This document shows positions 54,582 through 63,555 of a stretch of 64,000 bases of DNA, in pieces. The stretch is from Bradyrhizobium canariense (GTDB lineage: Bacteria > Pseudomonadota > Alphaproteobacteria > Rhizobiales > Xanthobacteraceae): the NCBI RefSeq assembly GCF_900105125.1, contig NZ_LT629750.1:1984001-2048000 (forward strand), written 5' to 3'. Numbering within the stretch: position 1 is the first letter of the stretch; every line of letters begins with the position of its first letter. The notes beneath the pieces were generated by a model. The model was given only the letters and a program-made list of their open reading frames with translations, was not told where the DNA came from and made no database searches. The translations under genes and the position numbers were made by a program.

Positions 54582-56182
54582 TTACGCTGGGGATGATGCC
54601 GCCGATGATGTTCGGCGGCCTGGTGATCGCCATGCTGATCGGCTTCCCTGTGGCGTTCACGCTCGCCGCGGTCGGGCTTTCATTCGGCTTCCTCGCCATC
54701 CATCTCGGATTCTTCGACCTGAATTTCCTTCAGGCCATTCCGGGCCGCGTATTCGGCAGCGTTCTCTCCAACGAGCTGCTGCTCGCGATTCCCTTTTTCA
54801 CCTTCATGGGCGCGATCCTCGAACGCTGCGGACTTGCCGAGGACATGCTGGATTCGATGGGCCAGCTGTTCGGGCCGATCCGCGGCGGCCTTGGCTATTC
54901 GGTGATCCTGGTGGGCTTCATCCTCGGTGCCATCACCGGCACCGTGGCGGCGCAAGTCATCGCCATGGCGCTGATCTCGATGCCGGTGATGATCCGCTAT
55001 GGCTACAACATCCGCTACATCACCGGCGTGCTGGCGGCTTCGGGCACCATCACCCAGCTGGTGCCGCCGTCGCTCGTATTGATCGTGCTCGCCGATCAGC
55101 TCGGCAAGTCCGTGGGCGACATGTATCTCGGCGCATGGGGTCCTTCGATCTTCCAGATCGTGCTGTTCGCCGGCTACACATTCGTGCTCGGCCTCGTCAA
55201 ACCCGATCATTTGCCGGCCGTGCCGAAGACCGCGCTGACACTGACCGGCTGGCCGCTGTGGCGTAAATGTCTGCTCGGCATCATCCCCTCGGCGGTGCTG
55301 ATCTTCGTCGTGCTCGGCACCATGATGATGGGTCTCGCCACGCCGACCGAGGCCGGCGCGATGGGCGCCGTCGGCGCGATCGTGCTGGCGGCGATCCACA
55401 GCAAGGATTTCAGCACGACGGGCCGTAAAATTCTGATCATCGGCGTGATCGCCGGCGGCATCGGCACGATCATCGGCATTTTCATGACCGAGGGAATTTT
55501 CTTCAAGACCGCCTTTGCGGTCACCTATTTCGCCGTGGTGTGGATTTGCCTCGAGGCCGTTCGGATTCCCGTACTGCGCAATCTGATCAAGCAGGGCTAC
55601 GAGACCACCATGCGCATCACCACCATGGTCACGTTCATCCTGATCGGTTCGACCTGCTTCTCGGTGGTGTTTATGGGCGTCTCAGGCGGCGTCTGGCTGG
55701 AAAACCTGCTGACGTCCCTGCCCGGCGGCGTCTGGGGATTCCTGATCTTCATCAATCTCTTCATCTTCTTCCTGGCGTTCTTCCTGGATTTCTTCGAGAT
55801 CGCCTTCATCATCCTGCCGATGATCGCGCCGATTGCGCAAAAAATCCTGGCGCCGGTCGTCGGCCCGGATGCCGCACTGATCTGGTTCGGCGTCATGCTC
55901 TGCGTCAACATGCAGACCTCATTCATGCATCCGCCGTTCGGATTCGCGCTGTTCTATCTGCGCGGCGTCGCACCGAAAGAGGTGAAGAGCTCCGACATTT
56001 ACTGGGGCGCGCTGCCTTGGGTGGGGTTGCAGGCGATCATGGTGATCCTCGTCATCGCCTTCCCGGTCTTCGTCACCGGCCTGCTCGACAAGCCCGTGAA
56101 TGTCGACCTGAACAAGGTCAAGATCGACGTTCCGCAGATCGATCTGCCACCACTGGATTTCGGTCCGCCGGCGAAGCAATAA
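54578..56182 (+). CDS. dctM: TRAP transporter large permease subunit DctM, long form
   Basis: A 534-residue integral membrane protein, the ion-coupled transport subunit of a tripartite ATP-independent periplasmic transporter. The family elements are FPVAFTLAAVGLSFGFL, NELLLAIPFFTFMGAILER and TGTVAAQVIAMALISMP. It is about 100 residues longer than ordinary DctM (about 430), as in the larger class with extra helices in the centre. Start ATG 54578 overlaps dctQ. An intrinsic terminator follows at 56213-56243. Confidence 0.93.
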   Translation: MITLGMMPPMMFGGLVIAMLIGFPVAFTLAAVGLSFGFLAIHLGFFDLNFLQAIPGRVFGSVLSNELLLAIPFFTFMGAILERCGLAEDMLDSMGQLFGPIRGGLGYSVILVGFILGAITGTVAAQVIAMALISMPVMIRYGYNIRYITGVLAASGTITQLVPPSLVLIVLADQLGKSVGDMYLGAWGPSIFQIVLFAGYTFVLGLVKPDHLPAVPKTALTLTGWPLWRKCLLGIIPSAVLIFVVLGTMMMGLATPTEAGAMGAVGAIVLAAIHSKDFSTTGRKILIIGVIAGGIGTIIGIFMTEGIFFKTAFAVTYFAVVWICLEAVRIPVLRNLIKQGYETTMRITTMVTFILIGSTCFSVVFMGVSGGVWLENLLTSLPGGVWGFLIFINLFIFFLAFFLDFFEIAFIILPMIAPIAQKILAPVVGPDAALIWFGVMLCVNMQTSFMHPPFGFALFYLRGVAPKEVKSSDIYWGALPWVGLQAIMVILVIAFPVFVTGLLDKPVNVDLNKVKIDVPQIDLPPLDFGPPAKQ

Positions 56183-56212
56183 CGATCCAGTCGCTTGCAA
56201 ACGCCATGAATA

Positions 56213-56243
56213 AAAAACCCCGGAACATCGTTGCGGGGTTTTT
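56213..56243 (+). terminator. Intrinsic terminator after dctQM
   Basis: AAAAACCCCG (56213-56222) and CGGGGTTTTT (56234-56243) form a 10-bp stem with an 11-base loop, and the T-run continues into the stem side. It lies 30 bp after the dctM stop and is symmetric, so it may also work for transcripts from the other strand. Confidence 0.85.
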
Positions 56244-56443
56244 CCGGGGCGTGAATCCATAATTTTAGTAACGGCCGCGGATATCCGCTTTGATACGCAT
56301 GACGGACTCGAGTCAGGCCTCGCGCAAGGTCCGAAACGTGCCATAAGCCGTCGTCGAAGACGGGATTACAAGCCCCAACGAAATCTCATCTACATCAACG
56401 CCGATCCGGGTTCTGCTCGGCGGTGTATTTAGAATGACGTGAT

Positions 56444-56824
56444 TTAGCCTACTCGCTCAACAAGGTGCGCACGCGAGGGTGCAGGGTCAAACCGATCGGC
56501 GAAATATTGCGTTTCATGGGCCACCAGTCCTTCGCGAAATTCCATGATGCTTACCGTGTAAGACGGTATGCCGTCATAGGTAAGTACGAACTCAGTGACC
56601 CAGAGATCGCCGCTGCCGATAATGCGCCGGACCGTAAAACGCTTCTTGTTTGGCTGGACGAATCGGCTCTCTTGAATGTTGTGCCGGCCGCGGATCCGCT
56701 CGCCCGATTGCGGATAATCAAGCACAGCATCTTCGCGGTAGATTTCATGTTCGACGTTGAAATCGCTCGCGTCCGAAGCATCCCAATGGCGCTGCAGCGC
56801 CGCCCGCACGGTTCGATCATCCAT
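56444..56824 (-). CDS. NTF2/SnoaL-like protein
   Basis: A 126-residue protein with the cone-shaped NTF2-like fold (RAALQRHWDASDASDFNVEH start, YREDAVLDYPQSGERIRGR, EFREGLVAHETQYFADRFD end). Members are small-molecule enzymes (isomerases, cyclases) or ligand-binding domains; the active-site pocket residues here are not diagnostic. It stands alone between the dctM terminator and 400 bp of non-coding DNA. Confidence 0.85.
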   Translation of the reverse strand: MDDRTVRAALQRHWDASDASDFNVEHEIYREDAVLDYPQSGERIRGRHNIQESRFVQPNKKRFTVRRIIGSGDLWVTEFVLTYDGIPSYTVSIMEFREGLVAHETQYFADRFDPAPSRAHLVERVG

Positions 56825-57224
56825 CTCAATCTCCCAACTGCGCTTCCGGCTATCGTTTCGGGACCACCGAATTCATTGTGCTGTACGTTATTCTGAAACG
56901 TGGGGCGCTGTTGCCGATCGCGCCAGTCGCGTGTCGCCCTCACGATGCGGGCGATTGCGGTTTAAGAATATGCCTGTGGGGAGCCCGCGACAATATGCGG
57001 ATTTCGTCGGTTAGTGGCGCGAAGAACTTCTCGCCTCGATTTGGACAAGTGGCCTAACCGAATGCCACCCTTGGGTCATTTTCGACGGGCTTGACGACGT
57101 CCGGGTTAAGTTCGCTTTTGCGCCGTTAGCGACTATCGAGTGGACGTCGCGCGAGGTCTCAAAGGTGTCAAAAGCAGAAGTGACCGGACCCACTAGCGCA
57201 GAGCGGTGGAGACAATCGCTATCT
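56825..57224. other. Non-coding spacer
   Basis: 400 bp with no gene found. Open frames on both strands are short and Arg/Ser-rich. AT-poor in most parts; it holds the promoter region of the NTF2-like gene at its left end, and the right end is beyond the stop of the kinase gene. Confidence 0.4.
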
Positions 57225-58430
57225 TTATGCCGGCGCGACAAGCGACGCCATTGGAACGCGCAGCGTATACACAAAGCCGGTCGGTTCATACGCAAGTTGG
57301 ACTTGGCCTTTCAATTGTTGGCCAAGAGACTCGATCAGGCGCGTCCCAAAGCTCTGTCGGGACGGTGCGCGCACCGAAGGACCGTCTTTTTCGGACCATG
57401 TTAGCTGCAGCCGCTGCGTTGCTTCGTCAATCTTCCATGCAATGTCGATGCTTCCCGCCGGCACCGACAGCGCTCCGAATTTCGTGGTGTTGGTGCAAAG
57501 TTCGTTGAGTGTCATCGCCAGGGCGATCACCGCTCCCGACGTGATTTTGACGTCGGGACCGGCGATCGAAAATCTGCCGGCGCCCTCGCTGTCATACGGC
57601 GCGGTCGCGCCGCGGATCGTGCTTGCAAAGTCGGCATTTGCCCATCTCGCTTGCAAAAGCAGATCGTGCGCTCGACCGAGCGCGACCAGTCGCCCTTCGA
57701 TCGCGTGTTGCCCGTGTTCGATACTTGTTGCTGTCCGCAGGCTTTGTGAGGCAATGGCACTCACGGTCGCCAGGGTGTTCTTGATGCGGTGGTGCAACTC
57801 CTCCAGAATTAATTTTTGCAGCTTATCAGCGGCTTCGCGCTGCTTCGCGTCGATGCCCGCCTGCGCCAACAGAACCTCTGCGTCGATGCTCGCTTGCTCG
57901 AGCAACAGGCGCAGGCTGTCGTTTTCTGCCGTCAAAACTTCGTTGGAAGCAGAACCATTTGATCGTGGCGTCTCAGAACTTTTGCGCGTTTCGGCCTGCG
58001 CAGCCTTGGCGAGAACCGGGGAAATATCAGCCTGTACGATACTTAGGGAACCCTGCCCAAGCATTTCCTGCATTTCCGCGATCATCTGCTTCACCTCCAG
58101 CGGCTTTCCAAAAAAGCGACTGTGGACGGGCTTTTCGGCGTCGGTCGGCGTCAGTTTGCCGGAAACAAGGATGATCTTGATGGATGGCCATCGCTCATGG
58201 ACGGCGTGGGCCAGCTTGAGGCCATCCATGCTGCCGGGCATCTGAATGTCGGTAAACAGGAGTTCGATATCGGAGCGTGATTCAAGAATGGCGAGCGCCT
58301 CGTCGGCGTTCAGCGCTTCGACGGGAGTGAACCCCGCATCCTCGACGATGTCTACCGCACGCATGCGCAGCAGCATTTCGTCCTCGACGACGAGAACTTT
58401 GGGGGGCGCCGGGGTTTGGTGAAGAAGCAT
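57225..58430 (-). CDS. Hybrid response regulator-HWE histidine kinase
   Basis: A 401-residue cytoplasmic protein. Residues about 11-125 form a receiver domain with phospho-acceptor Asp61 (FTDIQMPG), acidic Glu16-Asp17 and Lys109 in the FGKP loop. A coiled-coil linker spans about 160-205. Residues about 205-400 form a HWE-type kinase: His214 in ELHHRIKNTLATVS is the likely phosphorylated residue, followed by NELCTNTTKFGA (the N-box) and LTWSEKDGP (the Trp-x-Glu of the HWE family). There is no sensor domain or membrane segment, so input comes through the receiver. No gene for a partner response regulator is next to it. Confidence 0.9.
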   Translation of the reverse strand: MLLHQTPAPPKVLVVEDEMLLRMRAVDIVEDAGFTPVEALNADEALAILESRSDIELLFTDIQMPGSMDGLKLAHAVHERWPSIKIILVSGKLTPTDAEKPVHSRFFGKPLEVKQMIAEMQEMLGQGSLSIVQADISPVLAKAAQAETRKSSETPRSNGSASNEVLTAENDSLRLLLEQASIDAEVLLAQAGIDAKQREAADKLQKLILEELHHRIKNTLATVSAIASQSLRTATSIEHGQHAIEGRLVALGRAHDLLLQARWANADFASTIRGATAPYDSEGAGRFSIAGPDVKITSGAVIALAMTLNELCTNTTKFGALSVPAGSIDIAWKIDEATQRLQLTWSEKDGPSVRAPSRQSFGTRLIESLGQQLKGQVQLAYEPTGFVYTLRVPMASLVAPA

Positions 58431-58861
58431 AATGGCCTGGCGATTTCTTTATGAGCCAAAATTGATCAGTCCGCGCCAGCTGCTCGCTCATGGCTTCGGA
58501 CATGCAATCAGGCTTATGAATACTGATTGTCCGCCTCCTTGTAGCACAGCGCCGGCGGCGAGCACGGAATAAGAGTCGATCTGAATGTGAGCTGTTTTGC
58601 TCACTCCCCGCAGACCAACGGAGAACGCCTTTGCAACAGGAGCGATCAATCCGGCGTGGCCCCTGCTTATCGGTGGAGAAGAGACATCCGTGGAGAATTT
58701 AAACTCCAATTTGCATAATCTAACCCGCCCGCCAGCGAGGATGTGTACTCGTAAATCCGCGCTTTGAGCTCTCCGATAGCCGCAGCGAAGGCGGACACGC
58801 AGGAAGTCCGGGTTGGGCCCATCAGCGCAATCTTGAAAGTCGAGGCCGGTGCATTCGTGGT
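58431..58861. other. Non-coding spacer
   Basis: 430 bp upstream of the kinase gene and downstream of the methyltransferase gene. Small frames on both strands have no domain. One weak candidate, a 73-codon frame at 58488-58709 on the minus strand beginning with TTG, has no support. Confidence 0.4.
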
Positions 58862-59485
58862 CTATGAATTTTGTTGGTTATGAACCGCGCGAGCCAGCCA
58901 GAAAATCCGACCACCCTTTGCCGGGTCATTGATCGAATGCTCGATGAGTTCGAAACCGACGTCCGCCAATAAGGCCTTATATTCGGACGCATCGAGGCTT
59001 GCGTGGTACAGAGGATCGCCTCGGTACGAGCCCAATGCCTCGCCATGACCAAAGCCGGCATTGAACATCAGAATAGCGGATGGCGCCGCGTGCGCGGCAA
59101 ATATGCCAAACATCGTCCGCTGGTCTTCGTGCCGGAGATGAAAGAAGCTATCCCAAGCCAATACCCCGCCAAATCGCTGGCCAAGAGCCAAAGACCGCAT
59201 ATCGCCGACGATCCACTCCTGATCGGGCATCCTGGTTCGGCATAGCGAAATAAGCGTCGGGGAGCTGTCCACGCCAGTGACGTGAAAGCCCTGCGCAACC
59301 ATGTGAAACGCAACGGGCGATCCGCCCCCACAGCCAAGATCCAGAACAGGCGCGCCCCGTGGCAGGAAACCAAGGAAGCGCTCGATAAAGGGTTTATCGA
59401 TCCAATCAGCAGCACGGCGGTCGGCATCCCATGACAACGCATGGCGCTCATAATGGTCTACAATCCGGTTTGCAGCATCTTCCAT
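58862..59485 (-). CDS. Class I SAM-dependent methyltransferase
   Basis: A 207-residue cytoplasmic enzyme with a Rossmann-type methyltransferase fold. The SAM motif I is VLDLGCGGGSPVAFHM near residue 50, the acidic GVDSSP loop follows, and motif IV has FGGVLAWDSFFHLRHED. The N-terminus ANRIVDHYERHALSWDADRR is typical of Tellurite/ubiquinone-like small methyltransferases. ATG 59485 is chosen because GGAGG precedes it; codons before it are not family-like. Substrate unknown. Confidence 0.87.
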   Translation of the reverse strand: MEDAANRIVDHYERHALSWDADRRAADWIDKPFIERFLGFLPRGAPVLDLGCGGGSPVAFHMVAQGFHVTGVDSSPTLISLCRTRMPDQEWIVGDMRSLALGQRFGGVLAWDSFFHLRHEDQRTMFGIFAAHAAPSAILMFNAGFGHGEALGSYRGDPLYHASLDASEYKALLADVGFELIEHSINDPAKGGRIFWLARAVHNQQNS

Positions 59486-59846
59486 GGAAACCTCCGTGCA
59501 CCGCTGAACTGTCAGCACTCGACCGACGGTTCCAAAACGTCTGTCTTGGGTGAAACTCGGTAAGTCTCAGCTTCAGGACAACAAATCCGCTTCATTGAGA
59601 TTGGCCCCCAGACCGTGATTCACGTCTTAAAAAAGATGGGCGCTCCCACAATTTCGTCGTTAAGACGATGACGTTATGCGTGCGTCAGGTGGCACCACGA
59701 TGGGTGTCATGATGGAAAGGTAGACCGCCGACCAAGCTCCAATATTCTGAGAATTTTGCCTTGAACACCACGTTCCGCCGAACCAATTGCTGCGGATCAA
59801 GGCGTTCGTCAGCATGGCGCCAATCTCGAACGACGAGGAGTTGAAA
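59486..59846. other. Non-coding spacer and divergent promoter region
   Basis: 360 bp between the divergent methyltransferase and flavoprotein genes. No gene recognised. The last bases contain GAGGAG for the flavoprotein start. Short inverted repeats near 59630 (CCACAATTTCGTCGTTAAG) are weak. Confidence 0.4.
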
Positions 59847-61238
59847 ATGTCCCAACCGGAACACTTTGAAATGCTCATCATCGGTAGTGGCGAAGGCGGC
59901 AAATATCTGGCCTGGCACATGGCCAAATCCGGGCGCCGCACGGCCGTCGTTGAACGCAAGTTGATCGGCGGTTCCTGTCCCAACACCAACTGCCTGCCCA
60001 GCAAGAACGAAATTTGGAGCGCAAAAGTTGCCGATTTCGTTCACCACGCCGGCCGCTTTGGCACCGTGACCGGCCCCACCGCCACGGACATGAAACAAGT
60101 GCAGGCGCGAAAGCGCGGCATGGTCGAGGACATGATCGCCAAACATCTCGAGCTCTACAAGGCCAGCGGCGCCGAGCTGATCATGGGTACGGCCCGCTTC
60201 ATTGCGCCGAAAACCATCGAGGTTGAATTGAACGACGGCGGCACCCGCGTGCTGACCGGCGAGCGCGTGGCTATTAATCTGGGGACGCATGCGACGATCC
60301 CGGATATTCCGGGCCTCGCGGCCGCAGCGCCACTCACCAATGTCGAGTTGCTCGAGCTCGATCGACTGCCCGAGCACTTGATCGTACTGGGCGGCGGGTA
60401 TGTCGGCCTCGAGCTGGCGCAAGCCTATCGCCGCTTCGGCAGCCGCGTCAGCATCGTGGAAACAGGACCGCAGCTCGCCGGCCGGGAAGATTCCGATGTC
60501 ACGGCCGCGCTCCTCGAGATGCTGCGCGACGAAGGCGTCGTGGTGCATCTCGGAGTCAAGGTTCTGCGTGTGGAGGGCCGGTCCGGACAGGCCGTCAGCC
60601 TGCAAATGCGCACATCGGCAGGCGATCAGACCATCGAAGGCAGCGATATCCTGGTCGCGGCGGGACGCACTCCCAATACGAGCGGGATTGGGCTCGACAT
60701 CGCCGGTGTCACACTCGACGAGCGCGGATATATCGCAGTCAATGATCGGCTCGAGACCAGCGCACCCGGTGTCTGGGCGATTGGCGAGGCCGCAGGCAGC
60801 CCACAGTTCACCCATGTCTCGTTCGACGATTTCCGCATCATCTCGGCCAATCTGACCGGCGGGAATCGTACCAAGCGTGATCGGCTGGTCCCGTACTGCA
60901 TGTTCACCGACCCGCCGCTCGCGCGCGTCGGCTTGAGCGAGGCCGAGGCCCAGCGCCAGGGCATTGCCGTTCGCGTCGCCAAGCTGCCCGTCGCCGCTGT
61001 GTTGCGAGCGCAGACGATATCGGAGACGCGCGGCTTCATGAAGGCGCTGGTCGAGGCCGGCGGCGAGCGCATTCTCGGTTTCACCATGATCGGCGCCGAG
61101 GCCGGCGAAGTCATGACCGTGGTCCAGGCCGCCATGTTGGCGGGCATGCCTTACACAGGCCTGCGCGATGCGATTATCGCGCACCCGACAATGGCGGAGG
61201 CCCTCGGCGCGCTCTTCTCGAACCTGCCGGCGCGATAG
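59847..61238 (+). CDS. FAD-dependent pyridine nucleotide-disulfide oxidoreductase
   Basis: A 463-residue flavoprotein of the dihydrolipoamide/mercuric/glutathione reductase family. The FAD site GSGEGGKYLAWHMAK is at about 13-27. The redox-active pair is Cys44 and Cys49 (GGSCPNTNCLPSKN), where standard Lpd and MerA have GTCVNVGC. The NAD(P) site is VLGGGYVGLELAQAYRRFG and the C-terminal HPTMAEALG supplies the His. There is no second cysteine pair as in MerA. Its exact substrate is unknown; it is divergent from and adjacent to the sulfite dehydrogenase genes. ATG 59847 follows GAGGAG. Confidence 0.87.
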   Translation: MSQPEHFEMLIIGSGEGGKYLAWHMAKSGRRTAVVERKLIGGSCPNTNCLPSKNEIWSAKVADFVHHAGRFGTVTGPTATDMKQVQARKRGMVEDMIAKHLELYKASGAELIMGTARFIAPKTIEVELNDGGTRVLTGERVAINLGTHATIPDIPGLAAAAPLTNVELLELDRLPEHLIVLGGGYVGLELAQAYRRFGSRVSIVETGPQLAGREDSDVTAALLEMLRDEGVVVHLGVKVLRVEGRSGQAVSLQMRTSAGDQTIEGSDILVAAGRTPNTSGIGLDIAGVTLDERGYIAVNDRLETSAPGVWAIGEAAGSPQFTHVSFDDFRIISANLTGGNRTKRDRLVPYCMFTDPPLARVGLSEAEAQRQGIAVRVAKLPVAAVLRAQTISETRGFMKALVEAGGERILGFTMIGAEAGEVMTVVQAAMLAGMPYTGLRDAIIAHPTMAEALGALFSNLPAR

Positions 61239-61517
61239 GGCTCGCGCAGGACACAAAATGCCAACCCTGTTCGAGGCCGGCGGCTTCCATCCAAGAATGG
61301 CGTATGTTCTTTACGTACGCCTCTCCGGAAGAGATGCGCTTGTGCTGGTCAGTTGCGCAAGGGGCCGCTCAGGGTCATCCGCGTCGGTTTTGGCATGTCC
61401 CGTTAGGGGCAATCCCGGAAATGCCGGTGGCGGCCTCTTTTCACCCATTAACAATCGCAGTCGCGGTTCCTCGAGGAAGCGAAGCGCCATCAGCGCAATG
61501 AAGCCAAGCTGTCGAAC

Positions 61518-61841
61518 CTATGGAATCGATTTCGTTTTGACCAGATATTCCACAATCTGCTTTTCGTCGTCAGGCAAAATAGGCGCCTTGTAAGCGGTCA
61601 CCATTTTATGAACAACTTCTGCCCAGGCTTCCTTCGAAAGAAGAGGCTGGTACAACACATGGTCGGCGGAATGGCAGGCCAAACAGTTGTTGTTGATCGC
61701 ATCCGCGCCGTTACCAGTGAACACTGCGTCAGAGGCTGGATATTCGACCTTGGTTGACTTCAATTGGATAGAAGCGGCACCGACGGGGTATGCAATCACG
61801 AAACTCAGAAATACCGCTGTCGACGGAAGGATGCGCCACAT
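61518..61841 (-). CDS. sorB: Sulfite dehydrogenase cytochrome c subunit
   Basis: A 107-residue periplasmic monohaem cytochrome c. A signal peptide covers residues 1-23 (LPSTAVFLSFVIAYPVGA). Haem-binding CLACH is at Cys53, Cys56, His57, and a distal Met is probably in the KMVTAY region. It lies 14 bp downstream of sorA and fits the SorB subunit that takes electrons from SorA and passes them to the respiratory chain. Length and order match the SorAB type. Confidence 0.9.
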   Translation of the reverse strand: MWRILPSTAVFLSFVIAYPVGAASIQLKSTKVEYPASDAVFTGNGADAINNNCLACHSADHVLYQPLLSKEAWAEVVHKMVTAYKAPILPDDEKQIVEYLVKTKSIP

Positions 61842-61855
61842 TTCCGATGCCTCCT

Positions 61856-63082
61856 TCAGGTCGCGGTGACATGAGTTGATTCAATCGTGTTGTAAAGGTA
61901 GCCGGATGGATTCCAGACCGGGAAACTCGGCTGCGCCAAACCGGCAGTGTTGGTGCACCGAACCATCAGAGTCTGCGCGCCAGCTACAGGCAGCGTTAAC
62001 TGCGTCTGCCATTGCCGAAGGCTGTATTTTCCTTCGTCCGGACCAAGCTGGGTCGGTTGCCAACTCTTGCCGTCATCGATCGATGCATCAACACGCGCGA
62101 CGCCGCAATCACCGCCAAAGGCGATGCCGCGGACAAGCGTCTCTGCTCCTGCCTTGAGCTTGTCGTCATTATGAATGTTCGTAATGAAGGATCGCGGTGC
62201 ATTACCGGTTACCGGGATGAGCCGGAAATCCTTGTCGCCCGGCTTGACCGTGTGGTTCGGAACATCGGGTACACGGTACGCTGTCGAGGTCCAGTAGTTG
62301 GTATCCGGCTTCGACAATACCTCAATATCGTTCAGCATCTTGACCCAGTAGACACCGCTCCACCCGGGAACAACCAATCGCAGTGGAAAGCCGTTCAGCA
62401 TCGGAAGCTGCTCTTCGTTCATGCCGTAAGCAATCATCACTTCGCCGTCACGGGCGTGATCGATGGTAACCGACTTCAGGAATTTTGGCCCGTCCGTCAT
62501 CACCGGTTCGTCGAGTCCGCCGAAGCGAACCTGGATCGCACTGGCTTTCACACCTGCGCGGTCCAGCACATCCTTGAGACGCACTCCGGTCCACTTTGCA
62601 TTGCTCAGCGAGCCCAACCACCATTGGGCGCCGGCCACGCGCGGCACCATCAACATACGCGAGTTTCCAGCGCACTGGTTGACTGCAACGATTTCAAATT
62701 GTGGCAGACTTTGAATGTCTTTGAGCGACAGCGACAAGACGTTATCAACCTCGCCGCGCACGGCCAGACGGAAAGTGTCGACGTTGACATCCTCGGGATA
62801 TGTCGCCCAATGCCAGCTTACGTAATGTTGGTTATTTGGTGTGATTACGCTTTTGTCGTAAATATCAAACGGCGTCTCGAGCCAGGGCGGCGATGTACGC
62901 TGCAGGATCATCCTTCCCTTCTCGGGGAAGCTCGTGGTGATTGGCCGAACACTCGGCCCACCCGGGACTTTGAAGTCGAATGTGTCTTGCGCCCATGCTG
63001 GCACCGACATCATCCCGACAACGCCGGCTCCCATTCCTTGCAGCACGCGCCGTCGCGTCAACGGCTGTCGATCCCGTTCCAT
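61856..63082 (-). CDS. sorA: Sulfite dehydrogenase molybdenum subunit SorA
   Basis: A 408-residue periplasmic molybdopterin enzyme of the sulfite oxidase family oxidising sulfite to sulfate. A twin-arginine signal lies at the N-terminus (LTRRRVLQGMGAGVVGMM; cleavage near 31). The Mo-ligand Cys137 is in AVNQCAGNSR, the sulfite-oxidase motif. The C-terminal half is the Mo-Co dimerisation domain (PVTGNAPRSFITNI, IAFGGDCGVARVD). ATG 63082 is used after a GGGAG site; the GTG one codon earlier is possible. SorA is followed by sorB on the same strand. Confidence 0.94.
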   Translation of the reverse strand: MERDRQPLTRRRVLQGMGAGVVGMMSVPAWAQDTFDFKVPGGPSVRPITTSFPEKGRMILQRTSPPWLETPFDIYDKSVITPNNQHYVSWHWATYPEDVNVDTFRLAVRGEVDNVLSLSLKDIQSLPQFEIVAVNQCAGNSRMLMVPRVAGAQWWLGSLSNAKWTGVRLKDVLDRAGVKASAIQVRFGGLDEPVMTDGPKFLKSVTIDHARDGEVMIAYGMNEEQLPMLNGFPLRLVVPGWSGVYWVKMLNDIEVLSKPDTNYWTSTAYRVPDVPNHTVKPGDKDFRLIPVTGNAPRSFITNIHNDDKLKAGAETLVRGIAFGGDCGVARVDASIDDGKSWQPTQLGPDEGKYSLRQWQTQLTLPVAGAQTLMVRCTNTAGLAQPSFPVWNPSGYLYNTIESTHVTAT

Positions 63083-63555
63083 CACGGTCTCCCAAAGTGG
63101 GTGCCGTCGAACAACTTCGACGAAACTATTTCACTTCGAGATGGGCTTACGGCCCAACTCGGCGCGGTGAGACTGCGACGTCGTCAGGGGTCACCGGTGC
63201 TCGGCGAGAGCCTATACCCTATTTCAGAAATGTGCCGACAACCGCCCGATCCAAAAGCATCACAAGCTGTTGAACCGCTGAACTGCATCACCGTCTGCGA
63301 GCGCGCTCGACCATCTCACGGCTAGTCCAAAATGACTTGCCACACCTGAGCTACCGGCCGAACTCGCCAGCAGCGCCCCCTCACCCGATTTGCACCTGAA
63401 GATGCGGAGCCTGTCATCCGGCGTGCGTTGGTGCGACCCGTTGGCACCGCCGTTGGCAAAACCGACCTCTCCCCGACCGGGGAGAGGTGAACCGAGTCTG
63501 CGGAAAAACCGCTTCAACCAAAAGCCATCCTGCTTCTGAGACGCCGACGGCGTCA
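63083..63555. other. Non-coding spacer with perfect hairpin
   Basis: 473 bp without a gene. It contains ACCTCTCCCC-GACC-GGGGAGAGGT at 63465-63488, a perfect 10-bp stem with 4-base loop, a repeat of a kind common in rhizobial intergenic DNA. The hairpin is 68 bp after the stop of the TRAP binding protein gene on the minus strand and may close its transcript. The sorA promoter should be in 63083-63300. Confidence 0.6.

Noticed and set aside
58488..58709. 73-codon minus-strand ORF between kinase and methyltransferase
   Set aside because: Starts with TTG, no ribosome-binding site at good spacing and no known domain.
59847..61238. Annotation of the flavoprotein as mercuric reductase or Lpd
   Set aside because: No C-terminal vicinal cysteines as in MerA, no 2-oxoacid dehydrogenase genes nearby, and a non-standard CPNTNC loop.
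61255..61515. Short plus-strand ORFs after the flavoprotein gene
   Set aside because: Several frames overlap, none has a domain or convincing start; treated as spacer.
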